A stretch of DNA of 64,000 nucleotides from Rhabditophanes sp. KR3021 (lineage: Eukaryota > Nematoda > Chromadorea > Rhabditida > Alloionematidae): the NCBI GenBank assembly GCA_963281155.1, contig CAUJLY010000001.1:1736001-1800000 (forward strand), in the 5' to 3' direction. Of the stretch, positions 34,376 to 44,976 are shown one piece after another; the first letter of the stretch is position 1, and the number at the start of each line of letters is the position of its first letter. The notes beneath the pieces are model-generated. The model did no database searches. It saw only the letters and a program-made list of their open reading frames with translations, and was not told the DNA's origin. Both the position numbers and the translations under genes were made by a program.

Positions 34376-35222
34376 GGTGCATATAAATGCGTTTGCTCTG
34401 CATAAACCAATTAGTTGAATATTTTTAAAAAAAGGTATAACGACTTGAAATCAGGAATTCGCATTTATTAAGCTTTTATTTTGATGTTCCGTAGAACAGA
34501 ATATTGCATTGAAAATATATCGAAGAATTATTTAAGTTCATAAATTCTTTATGGCACGTTTTCAAACGAGGATAATCACAATTATTCTAATACAATTCTA
34601 AGTCGCTTTTTATTTTATAATGTGTACAATAATGTACGTTGCTCAAAGAGTATTAATTGAATTTACCCCACAAACAAACACTTAAAAACAAAAGTCTATT
34701 TTATTAATCTTATTTGTGCGTGTAAATACTTTGCACAAAAATGAAAATTCTACAATGAATACTAAAGAAGAATTTCCGTTGATTCATATTGTGGTAAAGT
34801 TGATATGGACTAGTTTGAAGTTTAGAAAGGTCATATGTAGATGTTCAATATCTGTGTAGCGAAAAGTTAATTATTAGCACATTGGTTACAGGTCCAGCTA
34901 CTTTGTAATCATTTATTGATATTCAAAAAACGAATGATAATAAATAATAGGCTTTTACTTTCAAAAATTTTCAGAATATATTTGATAGTGTTATTATTCT
35001 TTTTTAGACTTTTTCATTCAGTTAATTACATGATTTCAACAAGTACGATGCTTAATTATTGCTTTATTTTAATGAGGAACCAATGCAATTGTTATATCAT
35101 TATTGGCACGATTTCAACGATTTAGCCTATAGTCAATTTAGGTTAAGATTCATCAAAAATATGTAATGACATAAACAAATTACAAAATTTATTCTACACA
35201 TTAAAAAGCATATAAACACAAT
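33805..35222. other. Spacer between propeller paralogues
   Basis: First 570 bp are part of the duplicated unit (5' flank of copy 1). 34376-35130 is unique AT-rich DNA with no convincing gene; an open stretch at 34916-35125 is hydrophobic but AT-driven. Confidence 0.5.
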
Positions 35223-36840
35223 TTATTCATAGTTTTCAAAGTTATCAGGTTGATCTGGTTCGCATGAAACCTTTTCAATGAAAAGACCTTCTTGATTCTT
35301 TCCATAAATAACAAATTTACCAGCTGGATCGCAATTGGCAAAAATAACGCGATTGTTCGGCAAATCAGAGTTTCCACTAAGTCTTGAATTAAGACGAGTC
35401 CATTTAGGATGAGAAGTGCTAACATCACTAAGAAGCCATAATTTCTCATCCCACGGTCTTGGAGTTCCCATGTCCATTCCACATGTTTCATAATTTCTTG
35501 CAACAAGGATGGCATCTTTTTCTGGAAGACAAATCATGAATGCAATTGAAGACATTCCAAGATTGTAATTGTCAGCAAGACTAATTGGAATGACTGAATG
35601 CTTCATAGTTTTGAAATCAAATCTGAAAACACTATCATGAACAGGCATCAAGCCACATCCGTGAACTCCTCCGAAAACGTCAATTTTATTATCATGGTAG
35701 CAAGCATTAGTCATTACTAAATACATTCCTTGTTCGTCTTTATTTTCGGCTTCAAAAGTGAATTTGGTTGCTTTTCCGTCCAGCATATTTAAAGCTATGA
35801 CTACTGATGAGTCAGTGTCCGAGATAAAATAAGCATTACTAGTTTGGTTATCTACTCCCCCCATTATTAATTGACACGTTTGGTTTTCATAAGAACCTGG
35901 GTATTTGGTCTCACCGGTGACTTTGAATAAATGATTGAATTCATTGGATTCTTTGTCAAATTTATATACCTCTTTTAGATCGGTGCATTCGTGAGACGAA
36001 TATGTAAGTAAAAACATGTTGTCGTTGACAGCAAAAATCATTTCTGAGATATCACCTACAATTTTAAGATCTTTGTGAACACCGTGGTGAAGCAATTTAT
36101 TTGTTAAAAGGTCGTAAGCGGCAAATGGGAGACCACTGTAAAAAACGGCAGTACTATATACTTTCCCATCTTCTTTTTTATCTAAAATCAAAGTATTAAC
36201 TAATTAATGAATAAAACTTACGTTTTCTATCAAAAATATACAATTTGTTGTCACAAATAACGGAAATCATTCTATCGTGTTCATCAGTAATTGGTAGTTT
36301 TCCTATATTGACAGGAGCAGACATTTTAAATCTAAAATATATTCGTTTTATTCTTAACCTTTACTTGTTTTCTATTTGACATCAAACATTAATTTAAAAT
36401 TAGTAAAGTCTTGAACGGAAATTACGTATTATATGGTCACTTCGATGGCACAAGTTAATTTTGGCAAGGCAAGACGTTGATATGTAAACTTCGCAAGCAT
36501 ATCATTCTAAATTATAATTTAATAATTGCGGGTTAGTAAACCCAAAGGCGGAAGTGGTGAATAAGTAATTACGATCTATTAGTGAAAGTATCTAAACGAA
36601 AACATATTCTTTCTTTTGATTTACTCTTTATTCAACACGTCGGTACATGTTCATTTATATAACTATTGGAAGGTCATCTGTAAGATGGTTACGACAATCT
36701 TGTAAATAAGTTTATGAATACAAAGATCAAAAAGACGACAACTTTTTAATCTAAAAGCATTCAAATGTGTCAGACTGATAAAGTTATAACACAAAATATT
36801 TATTGTTGTATAGCTGTAGTCGTGACAAATATTACATCTT
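35135..36840 (-). repeat. Segmental duplication, unit 2
   Basis: Second copy of the propeller gene with about 500 bp of 5' flank. Flanking pieces match unit 1 with small indels. The right breakpoint near 36838 abuts a CHK kinase pseudogene that unit 1 does not have. Confidence 0.7.
35223..36324 (-). CDS. Kelch-type beta-propeller-like protein, copy 2
   Basis: Exons 36222..36324 and 35223..36181, 353 residues, with intron position and phase identical to copy 1. The two proteins are closely similar throughout (for example both have MTNACYHDNKIDVFGGVHGC, and WTRLNSRLSGNS), differing mainly by a shorter N-terminus and a two-residue gap. ATTTTAG eight bases before the ATG is a likely trans-splice acceptor. 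Frame intact, so both copies may be expressed. Family as copy 1; function unknown. Confidence 0.75.
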
Positions 36841-36853
36841 TTCAGTTCTGCCT

Positions 36854-37340
36854 TTATTTATTAAAGATGTCGGGAATCAAACGTTTAGCCTTGACAACTG
36901 CATCTTTCAAGGCAAAGCAAACCTTGCTTCCAATGCTACATTTTCTAGCATCCCATATATAATCTCCACTTTCTTCTGGAATGTCTGTGCTTTGCAATAC
37001 CAGCCCGTTCATGATAATAGATTGAGTTGCCTGTTCGATGTAACAACGACCATAGTTTTCTTTGAATAAATCCCATGAGATTGTTAATTTTCCACCTTTC
37101 TCATCAACCATTTTCTTTAATTCTTCAATTTCAAGTTCTCTTCTAACACCGCAATTAACGCCAATAACTAAAGAACGTGCCAAATCATACCCAAGACTAC
37201 CTTCTGCCACCATTTGCCAGTCAAGGATCTATTCAACTTTATCTGTCGTAGATCCACTCTCGTCAACCTCAAACATTACGTTATTTATCCAACAATCTCC
37301 TTGTACTAACAACTTTGATTACCGTGATTATTCTTTCAAA
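36854..37340 (-). pseudogene. CHK kinase-like (DUF1679 family) pseudogene, C-terminal half
   Basis: Matches the C-terminal part of the intact CHK-like gene at 44977..46336: QGDCWINNVMF in place of HGDLWSNNVMF, ILDWQ, GYDLARSLVIG, SGDYIWDARKCSIGSKVCFA. An in-frame TAG precedes ILDWQ (near 37239), the catalytic His is Gln, and nothing upstream of the catalytic loop remains as one frame (weak remnants to about 37390). Inactive copy. Confidence 0.8.
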
Positions 37341-37390
37341 CTTTATCGAAAGTACAAATTTTTAAATCAAGAGAAGCTTTAATAAGTAGT

Positions 37391-38051
37391 TTATTTTGAT
37401 TGATGGCGAATTTTATACTTAGAGTGGTGCATAATTCATCTTTTAAAAATGGTTTTACCTAAAATCACTAAATATAGACTCCAATTTCTAACTACAATTT
37501 TAAACTATAATTTCAGGATTTCAACTTAACAATCTTATTTATTTGTTTACAACACATAATTGCCAACATAAATACTGCACTTGATATCAAATACTTAATT
37601 TCATCCAAGAAATAAAAGTTGTTTTAAAGATTTACGAATTTGTTATGTATATAATTTGAAGAATGCCGACATTAAGTATTTTAAATTATTATTATTGTTT
37701 TCGAATAATAATAGGCTAAAACGGGAAATTTTAAATATGACTGCCAGATGTAATATATCTTAACCCCCACACGCTATCCAACCTCGAAAGCAATTTAGAA
37801 ACCTATTTGATGTACATTATTTATTCAGCTGGACTAGGCTATACTTACTTTTTTTGGTAAAAAATAATTCAATTAGAGGATAGAGAACTACAGAGGGAAT
37901 GTGGGTTGTACTAAATTTCCCTTATATAAGGAGATGCCATTCTTGAGAATGAAGCATAAACATTTTTGTTGCTGCTTGAATGCCTTTCTCTTTAAACCAT
38001 TCTTTTCTTACTTTAATTAAACTTGTACTTTATTTTAGTTAACTTTACACC
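37391..38051. other. Spacer and upstream region of the Cys-rich peptide gene
   Basis: AT-rich in the first 450 bp with nothing seen. A TATATAAGG at 37923 and an acceptor TTTATTTTAG ending at 38038 define a probable 5' UTR exon and intron, or a trans-splice site, before the ATG at 38052. Confidence 0.5.
37923..37931 (+). promoter_or_regulatory. TATA box of the Cys-rich peptide gene
   Basis: TATATAAGG about 130 bp before the ATG; distance implies a 5' UTR of about 95 nt before splicing at 38038. Confidence 0.55.
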
Positions 38052-38258
38052 ATGAAATTCACCTGCATCTTCATCGCTTTCCTTGTCATCATGTCTATGA
38101 CTGCTTTCGTTGCTGAAGCCAAAAATTGCGGACATTACTGCTGTACTGGCTGCAAGAGGGGCAGATGTATTGCGCAAAGACGCTCCTGTTTCCCTGTCAT
38201 GGTTTTGGAATCCCTGTACGATGGCGGTACTGCCGAGGAGGGCAATCTGGCTTACTGA
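38052..38258 (+). CDS. Short secreted cysteine-rich peptide precursor
   Basis: 68 residues. Signal peptide MKFTCIFIAFLVIMSMTAFVAEA is followed by a basic core with six cysteines (NCGHYCCTGCKRGRCIAQRR and one more Cys), spacing C-x3-CC-x2-C-x5-C-x6-C. Size, charge and cysteine density suggest a defensin-like antimicrobial or other host-defence peptide; this is inference from composition only. The tail after the last cysteine is acidic and unlike the core, while a second frame is open across the same 3' end. The gene has a TATA box and an acceptor upstream and is followed by AAATAAAGTG near 38386. Confidence 0.6.
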   Translation: MKFTCIFIAFLVIMSMTAFVAEAKNCGHYCCTGCKRGRCIAQRRSCFPVMVLESLYDGGTAEEGNLAY

Positions 38259-38557
38259 ACTTATAAATTCTTCAAACACACAACAAAAAACTTTCTAATC
38301 AGACTGACATAAGAATGGATTCATATAATGTTTATTTTTAAAGAAGAGACATTTATTTTGGGGATCTTTATTACATAATTGGTGCTAAATAAAGTGGGGA
38401 GTAAATTTTTTAATAACTAGTGTAGTTTGAACTGTTTAATTTAACTTGTCTAAATTAATTTCTTTAAGTCCATTATTTAAATGCATTCTCCAAAAGAAGT
38501 TTATTTTTATTTTAAAAGCTGTTCAGTATAGTAATTAAAAAGATGTCCAAAGGATAA

Positions 38558-40177
38558 CTAATTAGACTGCCTCGAAGTAGCATAAATTCTCCTTTCCTCG
38601 CACCCAAGCACAGCATCCCTAGCTCCTTCCCAGACATTGTTTCCCCTCAATCTATAAGCATAGCTGACATTAGCTCCAAACATCAAAGCCCAGAACAGTT
38701 TAGGATCCCTAAAAAGATAATCAAATGGCTTTGGCGTAGCCCCAATCAAATCCCCATAATCATCCATCGCCTCCACGAAGTCCACTTGGACTGTATGTCT
38801 CTTCGAGGCATAATACCTTTCACTAACCATCTTCTGTCTCTTTTCAATATCTGCCATCATCATTTCTTTCGAGGGCAATTTAATTTTTCCTGCCAAATTC
38901 TCAAAGAACACCCTAGCCTGCATCTCCGACAAGGGCATTATACTTCCCGAAGGCTATAAATAATGATAGGTACTTCCTTTTGGTGTGATTTATTTACCTG
39001 AATTAAGCCGATGACAGCGATATTGTTTTTGTGGCTAGTTTCCAATGGATACATGTTTTTATATAAGTTTATGTGATTGTCTTTTACGGGCATGAGATTG
39101 CCGTTTTCAACCAAGTCGAGGGTTATTTTATAGCCGGTGGCAAATATTACTTCATCGACGTTGTCGACAAATGTTCCGTCTTCGAATTTGACGCCGGTTT
39201 CAGTGAATTCGAGGATATTGGGTTTGATTTTGAGAGTTCCTGACGAAATTCTGTTACTAACATCGTCGTTAGTGGTTGGATGGCCACTTAACACACGATG
39301 TTTAGGTTTGAGGCCGTAAGCTTCGTGATCAAATCTCAAATTTAATTTTGACTCGATGTAATCGTTTAATTTGCGATGGACAAAAGCAGGTGGCAGAAGA
39401 CTATTTATAGCGTACAGCCATCTTCGATTAAAGGCATAATCAATAGGAATACCGCCATCGAAAATACGATGGAATATCCAAACTCCAGATCTGGTAGCTA
39501 AATAAGCTTGTTTCCCGACTCGTGAAGTTTCCACTGCGATATCTACTCCACTGTTGCCCACACCTACCACAACGACAACTTTATCTTCGTGGGGTTTGTG
39601 GTCTTTGTAGTCATGAGCATGCATCATCTTGCCCTTAAATCTTTCTTGACCTTTGAAAGGTTTTGGGTAGTGGGGTTGTTTGTGATGACCGGTACAGACC
39701 AAAACAGCATCAAACATACCCACCTTTTCTTCGTTGTCCTCATTTGTGTAGATCACTTTCCATTCTCCCGTAACTTCATAGTCCTTGCTTCTTTCGACCT
39801 GAATAACTTTGTGTTTCAATTTTATATATTTAAGAAGGCCATGATGATCCGCGTAATCACATAAGTATTTGAACATTTCGGTATTGTGCATGAAATTCGC
39901 CTTTTCGATGGAAGCAGGAAAGTCTGAGTAAGATGTAAATTCCTTGGAAGTGTTGATGATAGTCGTTTTCATTACACTAGCTTCATCGGTTTGGTTAGGT
40001 TTGTAACGCCACAAGCCACCGATATCTTCTGAACTTTCGAAAACCGTTGGATTAAAGTTGTTTAGGAGAGCATGCCTAGAATGGGAATATGTTTATTAAT
40101 GATGTTAAAATATTGTTTTACCTGCACGCTGGCAAACCACTAGCTCCCGACCCAATAATCAAAACATTTCTTGGCAT
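38558..40177 (-). CDS. Flavin-containing monooxygenase (FMO)
   Basis: Exons 40122..40177, 38998..40075 and 38558..38953 give 509 residues in one frame, near the usual 510-535. The enzyme uses FAD and NADPH to oxygenate nucleophilic N or S atoms at the ER. All diagnostic motifs are visible: FAD loop IIGSGASGL at the start, GGLWRY, the FMO-identifying FKGKMMHAHDY, NADPH loop VVGVGNSGVDIAVE, and FATGY. Tandem Met-Trp starts in the long exon are internal. A minus-strand TATA box (GTATATAAGG) lies 41 bp upstream. No C-terminal membrane helix is evident, unlike mammalian FMOs. Confidence 0.95.
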
Positions 40178-40217
40178 AATCAATTCGTAAATGAAATGAC
40201 TTTTGCTAGGTAAATTT

Positions 40218-40227
40218 CCTTATATAC
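40218..40227 (-). promoter_or_regulatory. TATA box of the FMO gene
   Basis: Reads GTATATAAGG on the minus strand, 41 bp before the ATG at 40177. Confidence 0.6.
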
Positions 40228-40948
40228 CCTTCAAAAGTGACCATGATCTGTAGTATGTTTGCTTCACTACGAGTTCACTCTATTCTGCTCCCCCTACTTA
40301 CAATAAACAACATTTATTTTCCAAAGTACATCACAGTCTGATTGAAACAAAGTTGGTTATACTTTTATATAATCAAAGTTAGATCTACTTTATGTAATCA
40401 AAACTTGACTAGGATCAATAAAAGTTAGTCTGTTGATAATTGTATAAAAATAGGTAAACAAATAAAAACATCTTTATGGTGGTAATTAAGTAATTAAATG
40501 CTTCTTGATAAAATTTTGTTGAATTAGCAGTTTGCAGAATATACGTCTATTTATGTTTAATGAAAGAGTAAACTAATGGAATTGTCTGGATACTTTTATT
40601 CAAGGAAGTATTCAAAATCATTTTGCCATCATTCCATTTAACAACATCAAGATGCTGTAATTTTGCAAACACAATAATCTAATAATCTATTCAATAAATA
40701 GGATGTCCATCCTCAATTTTTTGACTTATCAAAAATAAAATAGCCTCTAATACTCCAAAAATTCAAAAAAACTCCAACTCACCTAATTACCCTAAAAACA
40801 GGCAAAACACCTTCCGCAAACAAACATCCCCTCCATAAAAAGCTAAACCAACAAAAAAACCCATCAAACTAAAATAAACTTCATAAAATTTAACCACCAT
40901 ACTGTGATTAAATTATTAATTAGGTGTTAAATATGGTTTGAATTTGGG

Positions 40949-40957
40949 TATAAAAGG
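40949..40957 (+). promoter_or_regulatory. TATA box of the Gly/Ser/Tyr/Pro-rich gene
   Basis: TATAAAAGG, a near-perfect TATA box, 47 bp before the ATG at 41004. Confidence 0.75.
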
Positions 40958-41003
40958 GCCGGAATCTTTAGACAATAAACAGTCTTTTCACTGACAAATT
41001 GAG

Positions 41004-42593
41004 ATGAAATTTGCTACAGCCCTTTGTTTTGTTGCTTCCTTTGCGGCGTTGATTGCTGGAGATCCTATTACTAATTGTGGGACGTGTGGAGGGAAACCTA
41101 AGCCTCCCAAGCCTATCGTTTGTATTACACCTTATGATGGGTCTGGGGGATCTTCTTCAGGAGGCTTTTACCCCGGTGGTGGTTCTTCTTCTGGCGGCTT
41201 TTACCCAGGTGGGGGATCCTCATCCGGTGGATTTTACCCGGGTGGAGGATCTTCATCCGGTGGAATGTATCCAGATGGGTCCTCAGGCTCATACCCAGAT
41301 AGTGGATCCTCGTCCGGTGGATTTTACCCAGGATCATCAGGGGGAATGTATCCAGGTGGATCCTCATCCGATGGATCTTATCCAGGATCATCAGGAGGAA
41401 TGTACCCAGGTGGATCCTCAGGCTCATACCCAGATAGTGGATCCTCGTCCGGTGGATTTTATCCAGGATCATCAGGAGGAATGTATCCAGGTGGGTCCTC
41501 AGGCTCATACCCAGATAGTGGATCTTCTTCCGGTGGAATGTATCCAGGTGGGTCCTCAGGCTCATACCCAGATAGTGGATCCTCGTCCGGTGGATTTTAT
41601 CCAGGATCATCAGGAGGAATGTATCCAGGTGGGTCCTCCGGCTCATATCCAGATAGTGGATCCTCATCCGATGGATCTTATCCAGGATCATCAGGGGGAA
41701 TGTATCCAGGCTCCTCATCAGGTGGTTTTTATCCAGGCTCAGGAGATACTATTCAATTTTCATATTCTAATGGCGATTCTTCATATAGTTCTAGTGGAGG
41801 ATCATCACCCGACATGAGCGGAGGAAGCTCTGGATTCCCTGTATTTGGACCTCAACCAATGCCAGGATCTAATGGTGGTGGCATCTTTGGGGGAATGCCT
41901 GGACAAGACGGAGGTGGCGCCTACCCAGGAATGCCCGGACAGGACGGAGGTGGTATCTACCCAGGAATGCCCGGAGCAAACGGTGGAGGAATCTTCCAAG
42001 GCTACCCAGGATTTAATGGCGGTGGCATTCAAGATTTATCTATAGGAAGTGGAATGTCTTCCTTGGGAAGCTCAATGCCAGATTTGTCTTCTTTGGGTAG
42101 TGGAATTTCGTCATTGTTCGGATCAGGAGGCTTATCCGGATTAGGAAGTCAAATTTCTTCATCTCTCAGTGGCTTAGGAAGTTCCTTAAGTGGACTAGGA
42201 AGTAGCATGGGAAGTGCTTTTGGCGGACAATCTGGTGGCTCATTCAGTCAAATGGGCGGTGCAAGTGGCTTAGGAGGCGCCATTGGAATGCAATCCGGCA
42301 GTAGTGACGGTGGTTCATTTAGTCAAACGGGCGGTGCAAGTGGTTTAGGGGGCGCCATTGGAATGCAATCCGGCAGTAGTGACGGTGGCTCATTTGGCCA
42401 AATGGGAAGCGGATTCGGAAGTCAAGGAGGATCTTCTGGTATTTTCGGTAGTGGATTTGGATCTGGCATTTTTGGCGGAGGAGGTAGCGGCGGATCAAGC
42501 GGCGGATATTACCCTGGTGGTGGATCAAGCGGCGGATATTACCCTGGTGGTGGTTATTACCCTGGCTGTAGACCAATTCGTTATTGTCGTTAA
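41004..42593 (+). CDS. Secreted Gly/Ser/Tyr/Pro-rich repeat protein
   Basis: Single exon, 529 residues. Signal peptide MKFATALCFVASFAALIAG, a short Cys segment (NCGTCGGKPKPPKPIVC), then about 200 residues of SSSGGFYPGGG, SSGGMYPGG and SSGSYPDSG units. Next come four MPGQDGGGIYPG-type units, a Ser/Gly/Leu block (LSGLGSSLSGLGSSMGSAFG), two near-identical 30-residue repeats (SFSQMGGASGLGGAIGMQSG) and SGGYYPGGGSS units ending in CRPIRYCR. Paired terminal cysteines could crosslink chains, and the Tyr residues could form dityrosine. Composition is that of a structural cuticle, eggshell, silk-like or adhesive protein. Function inferred from composition only. Confidence 0.8.
   Translation: MKFATALCFVASFAALIAGDPITNCGTCGGKPKPPKPIVCITPYDGSGGSSSGGFYPGGGSSSGGFYPGGGSSSGGFYPGGGSSSGGMYPDGSSGSYPDSGSSSGGFYPGSSGGMYPGGSSSDGSYPGSSGGMYPGGSSGSYPDSGSSSGGFYPGSSGGMYPGGSSGSYPDSGSSSGGMYPGGSSGSYPDSGSSSGGFYPGSSGGMYPGGSSGSYPDSGSSSDGSYPGSSGGMYPGSSSGGFYPGSGDTIQFSYSNGDSSYSSSGGSSPDMSGGSSGFPVFGPQPMPGSNGGGIFGGMPGQDGGGAYPGMPGQDGGGIYPGMPGANGGGIFQGYPGFNGGGIQDLSIGSGMSSLGSSMPDLSSLGSGISSLFGSGGLSGLGSQISSSLSGLGSSLSGLGSSMGSAFGGQSGGSFSQMGGASGLGGAIGMQSGSSDGGSFSQTGGASGLGGAIGMQSGSSDGGSFGQMGSGFGSQGGSSGIFGSGFGSGIFGGGGSGGSSGGYYPGGGSSGGYYPGGGYYPGCRPIRYCR
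41156..41745 (+). repeat. Tandem coding repeat encoding SSGG(F/M)YPGG units
   Basis: Nested repeat array. The marker agatagtgg recurs at 41297, 41432, 41513, 41570 and 41651, giving higher-order periods of 135, 81, 57 and 81 bp, all multiples of 3. The composition leaves other frames and the minus strand open, producing long spurious ORFs. Confidence 0.9.
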
Positions 42594-43292
42594 AAAATTT
42601 ATGACTACATTTTGTGTTAAACAAACGTTTATTTCTTATTTACTTTTTGTAAAATAAATTTTTATACGTAATTTCCTTGTTAATTAATATGTGTTGAAGT
42701 TGATGAATGCAACGTTTGTGAAGTGATAAACTTAATGCCATTGTGAATTTAATAAACTTAATAGCTTTGTAAATTAATATGCTTGTCAATTAAAAACGTA
42801 TTTTGATTTCAAAAAACCTAAATTAATGTATTTGTGATTTTACTAAATTGCAATATTATTATATTTATTTTAATTTCAATAAAATTATTAAATGAATTGG
42901 TTTGATTTGTTTTTGATTCACTTGCATAAAATGCTAGACGCTATTTTGCATGATAAACAACAATAACAATTTTATTACATGTTAATTAAATTATGATCGT
43001 GTCAATTATCGTACAATCAGTGTTTTACACACCTAAACATAGCTCTGCAAAGTAGTAAATACATAATAAATATGTACGATGACTTCTGTACAGATGATAA
43101 TTGAAAAAGATAATGAGCTTGTTGGCAAATAAATGGTCATAAAAATTAATTAAATAAGATAGTAGTAAATTGCTGAAAATAAGTTTTTTTATAGCTGTAT
43201 TTGTAGGATCGTTAAAGTAGATTTAAACTGTATATAAGGAACCCATTTACTCTGATAGATCACCAACTTTTTTCACAACAAAAACTAATACA
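42594..43292. other. AT-rich spacer
   Basis: No gene on either strand. AAATAAATTT polyadenylation signal for the preceding gene near 42651; the next gene's TATA box at 43231. Confidence 0.6.
43231..43239 (+). promoter_or_regulatory. TATA box of the GNAISNS-repeat protein gene
   Basis: TATATAAGG, 53 bp before the ATG at 43293. Confidence 0.7.
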
Positions 43293-44047
43293 ATGAAATT
43301 TTACTCTGCTCTTATTCTTGCTCTCGGATGTGGCCTTGCCACTGCTGCTCCTCAATGGGGAGGATTAGGATTCCAACAAGGACCAGGATTTGACCAATTC
43401 GGAGCTGGAGGTGGCTTCGGTGGAGGTAAATACAAAATGACAACGCTTTGACACCTTTTGAGTTTATAACTTTCTTTTAATAGTTTATATTGTTTGCTCT
43501 AATTTAATTACACATTTAACTATGTTTAGGCGGTAATGCTATCTCAAACAGTGATGCCACTGCTAATGGCTTCGGAAACGCCATCAGTAACTCCCAAGCT
43601 ACTTCGAATGGTCAAGGCCGTGGATGGTGGAGAAAGTTCAACGAAGAAGATGAAATCGAAGCCAAGAACTTCCAAGGATGGTGGAACCCATGGGGACAAG
43701 GACAAACAATGAACGGTGGAAACTCCATCTCCAATGCCAATGCTAATGCCGTTCTTGGCAACGCAATCGCTAATGCCATCTCCTCTGTCCAACAATCACA
43801 AAATGGAGGAGGCCGCGGATGGTGGAGAAAGTTCAATGAACTTGATGATATCAGTGCCAGAAACTACCAAGGCTTTGGACAACAAAGAGGAAACGGCTTC
43901 TTCGGAGGATTCGATCAACAAGGATTCGGAGGTGGTTTCGGAGGTGGTGGTAATGCCATCTCCAACTCTGCTGCCACTTCCAATGGAATGGGAAATGCTA
44001 TCAGTAACAGTGGAGCCACTTCTCAAGGACGAGGCCAATGGTGGTAA
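43293..44047 (+). CDS. Secreted Gly/Asn-rich protein with GNAISNS repeats
   Basis: Exons 43293..43425 and 43530..44047 (104-nt intron, split Gly codon), 216 residues. Signal peptide MKFYSALILALGCGLATAA, then a Gly/Gln/Phe-rich segment. The rest has an internal duplication: GNAISNSDATANGFGNAISN, then a basic aromatic block GRGWWRKFNEEDEIEAKNFQ, repeated as GNAIANAISS...GRGWWRKFNELDDISARNYQ, and a last GNAISNS pair ending in GRGQWW. The alternating small/polar residues could form a beta-solenoid-like or amyloid-like fold (speculative). Family not recognised; likely extracellular structural or coating protein. Confidence 0.75.
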
Positions 44048-44976
44048 AAAGCAAATTAAAGTGTTTATTTAACATTGTATTTTGATAATACACTAATTCA
44101 TGCATCTTCTGAATTTTTAAATAAACAATTCAATTAAAAACTCTTTAGTTAACTTTTTACATTTTCCATTTAAAAGGGTAACTTAATTAATCCCGTAAGT
44201 TATTTACAAGTATGAAATCAACTCTATAAATTCATTCAAAAATAAACTTCTATCTTATAAAGCAAAACGGTATAATAGACAATCAAGATACAGTTTTATT
44301 CGATCTACATATTCTTGCTGCCAATACACTGACTAACAGATTCCCGTCACGAAACCCAGCACAACTTTGCTTAAAAATAAGTTATATTAAAAAACCTTAT
44401 TTTAAGTATGTTAGTTAAACTTAATCGAATTATCCAATTAATTTATATAGTTATTTGTTCAATGGTCATTTAATTTGTCTATAAAAGCACACGCTATGCA
44501 CATCACGTACTTCAATGTGTTTCTTTTATGTGCTAAATTGTCACTTAATTTTAATATTCTTAAAACCACCATAAACATGCACAAAAAAGCCCGATACGGT
44601 GAAGCAACTTTAATTAAATCATATGCAAATGTAACTGATTATTCAAAATAAACCGACCAGTTACATAAATTTAACTTAATCTGACACTTTTAAACATGCC
44701 CTATGATAGTTAATGTTTGGACCACTTTACTTCCCTCAATTCATATGAAAAACAATAAATTTATATATATTTGGTAACAATTATGATAATTGAATACAAA
44801 TTAGCACAAAAAACAATGAAAGTTTACACAAAAAGGTATATGCATGATCAATTATGGTAATTGATAAAAATAGAGTGTCTCTGTCCTTTTTTAATATCAT
44901 GGAAACTAGTATTTATAGGAAAGGAAATTTAAACAAATCATTGTTTTCTATAAACAGTTAAACAGTATAATTAGTT
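44048..44976. other. AT-rich spacer of 0.9 kb
   Basis: No gene seen. TTCTATAAACAG ending near 44956, 20 bp before the next ATG, may be a trans-splice acceptor. Confidence 0.5.

Larger units (their letters stand above)
40178..41003. other. Divergent spacer, FMO to Gly/Ser-rich gene
   Basis: AT-rich, no gene seen. Holds the FMO TATA box at one end and the TATA box of the glycine-rich gene at the other. Confidence 0.6.

Noticed and set aside
34916..35125. 69-codon hydrophobic ORF between the propeller paralogues
   Set aside because: Composition (Ile/Leu/Phe/Asn) is what AT-rich DNA gives by chance; no continuation on either side as a receptor.
41125..41718. 197-codon minus-strand ORF and a 254-codon second-frame ORF over the Gly/Ser/Tyr repeat gene
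   Set aside because: They exist only because the DNA repeat is in multiples of three and lacks stops in other frames. The plus-strand frame from 41004 has a TATA box, a signal peptide and sensible residues.
41156..41745. CRISPR-like alternating repeats
   Set aside because: Units are in frame within a eukaryotic secreted protein gene, vary in length and have no unique spacers.
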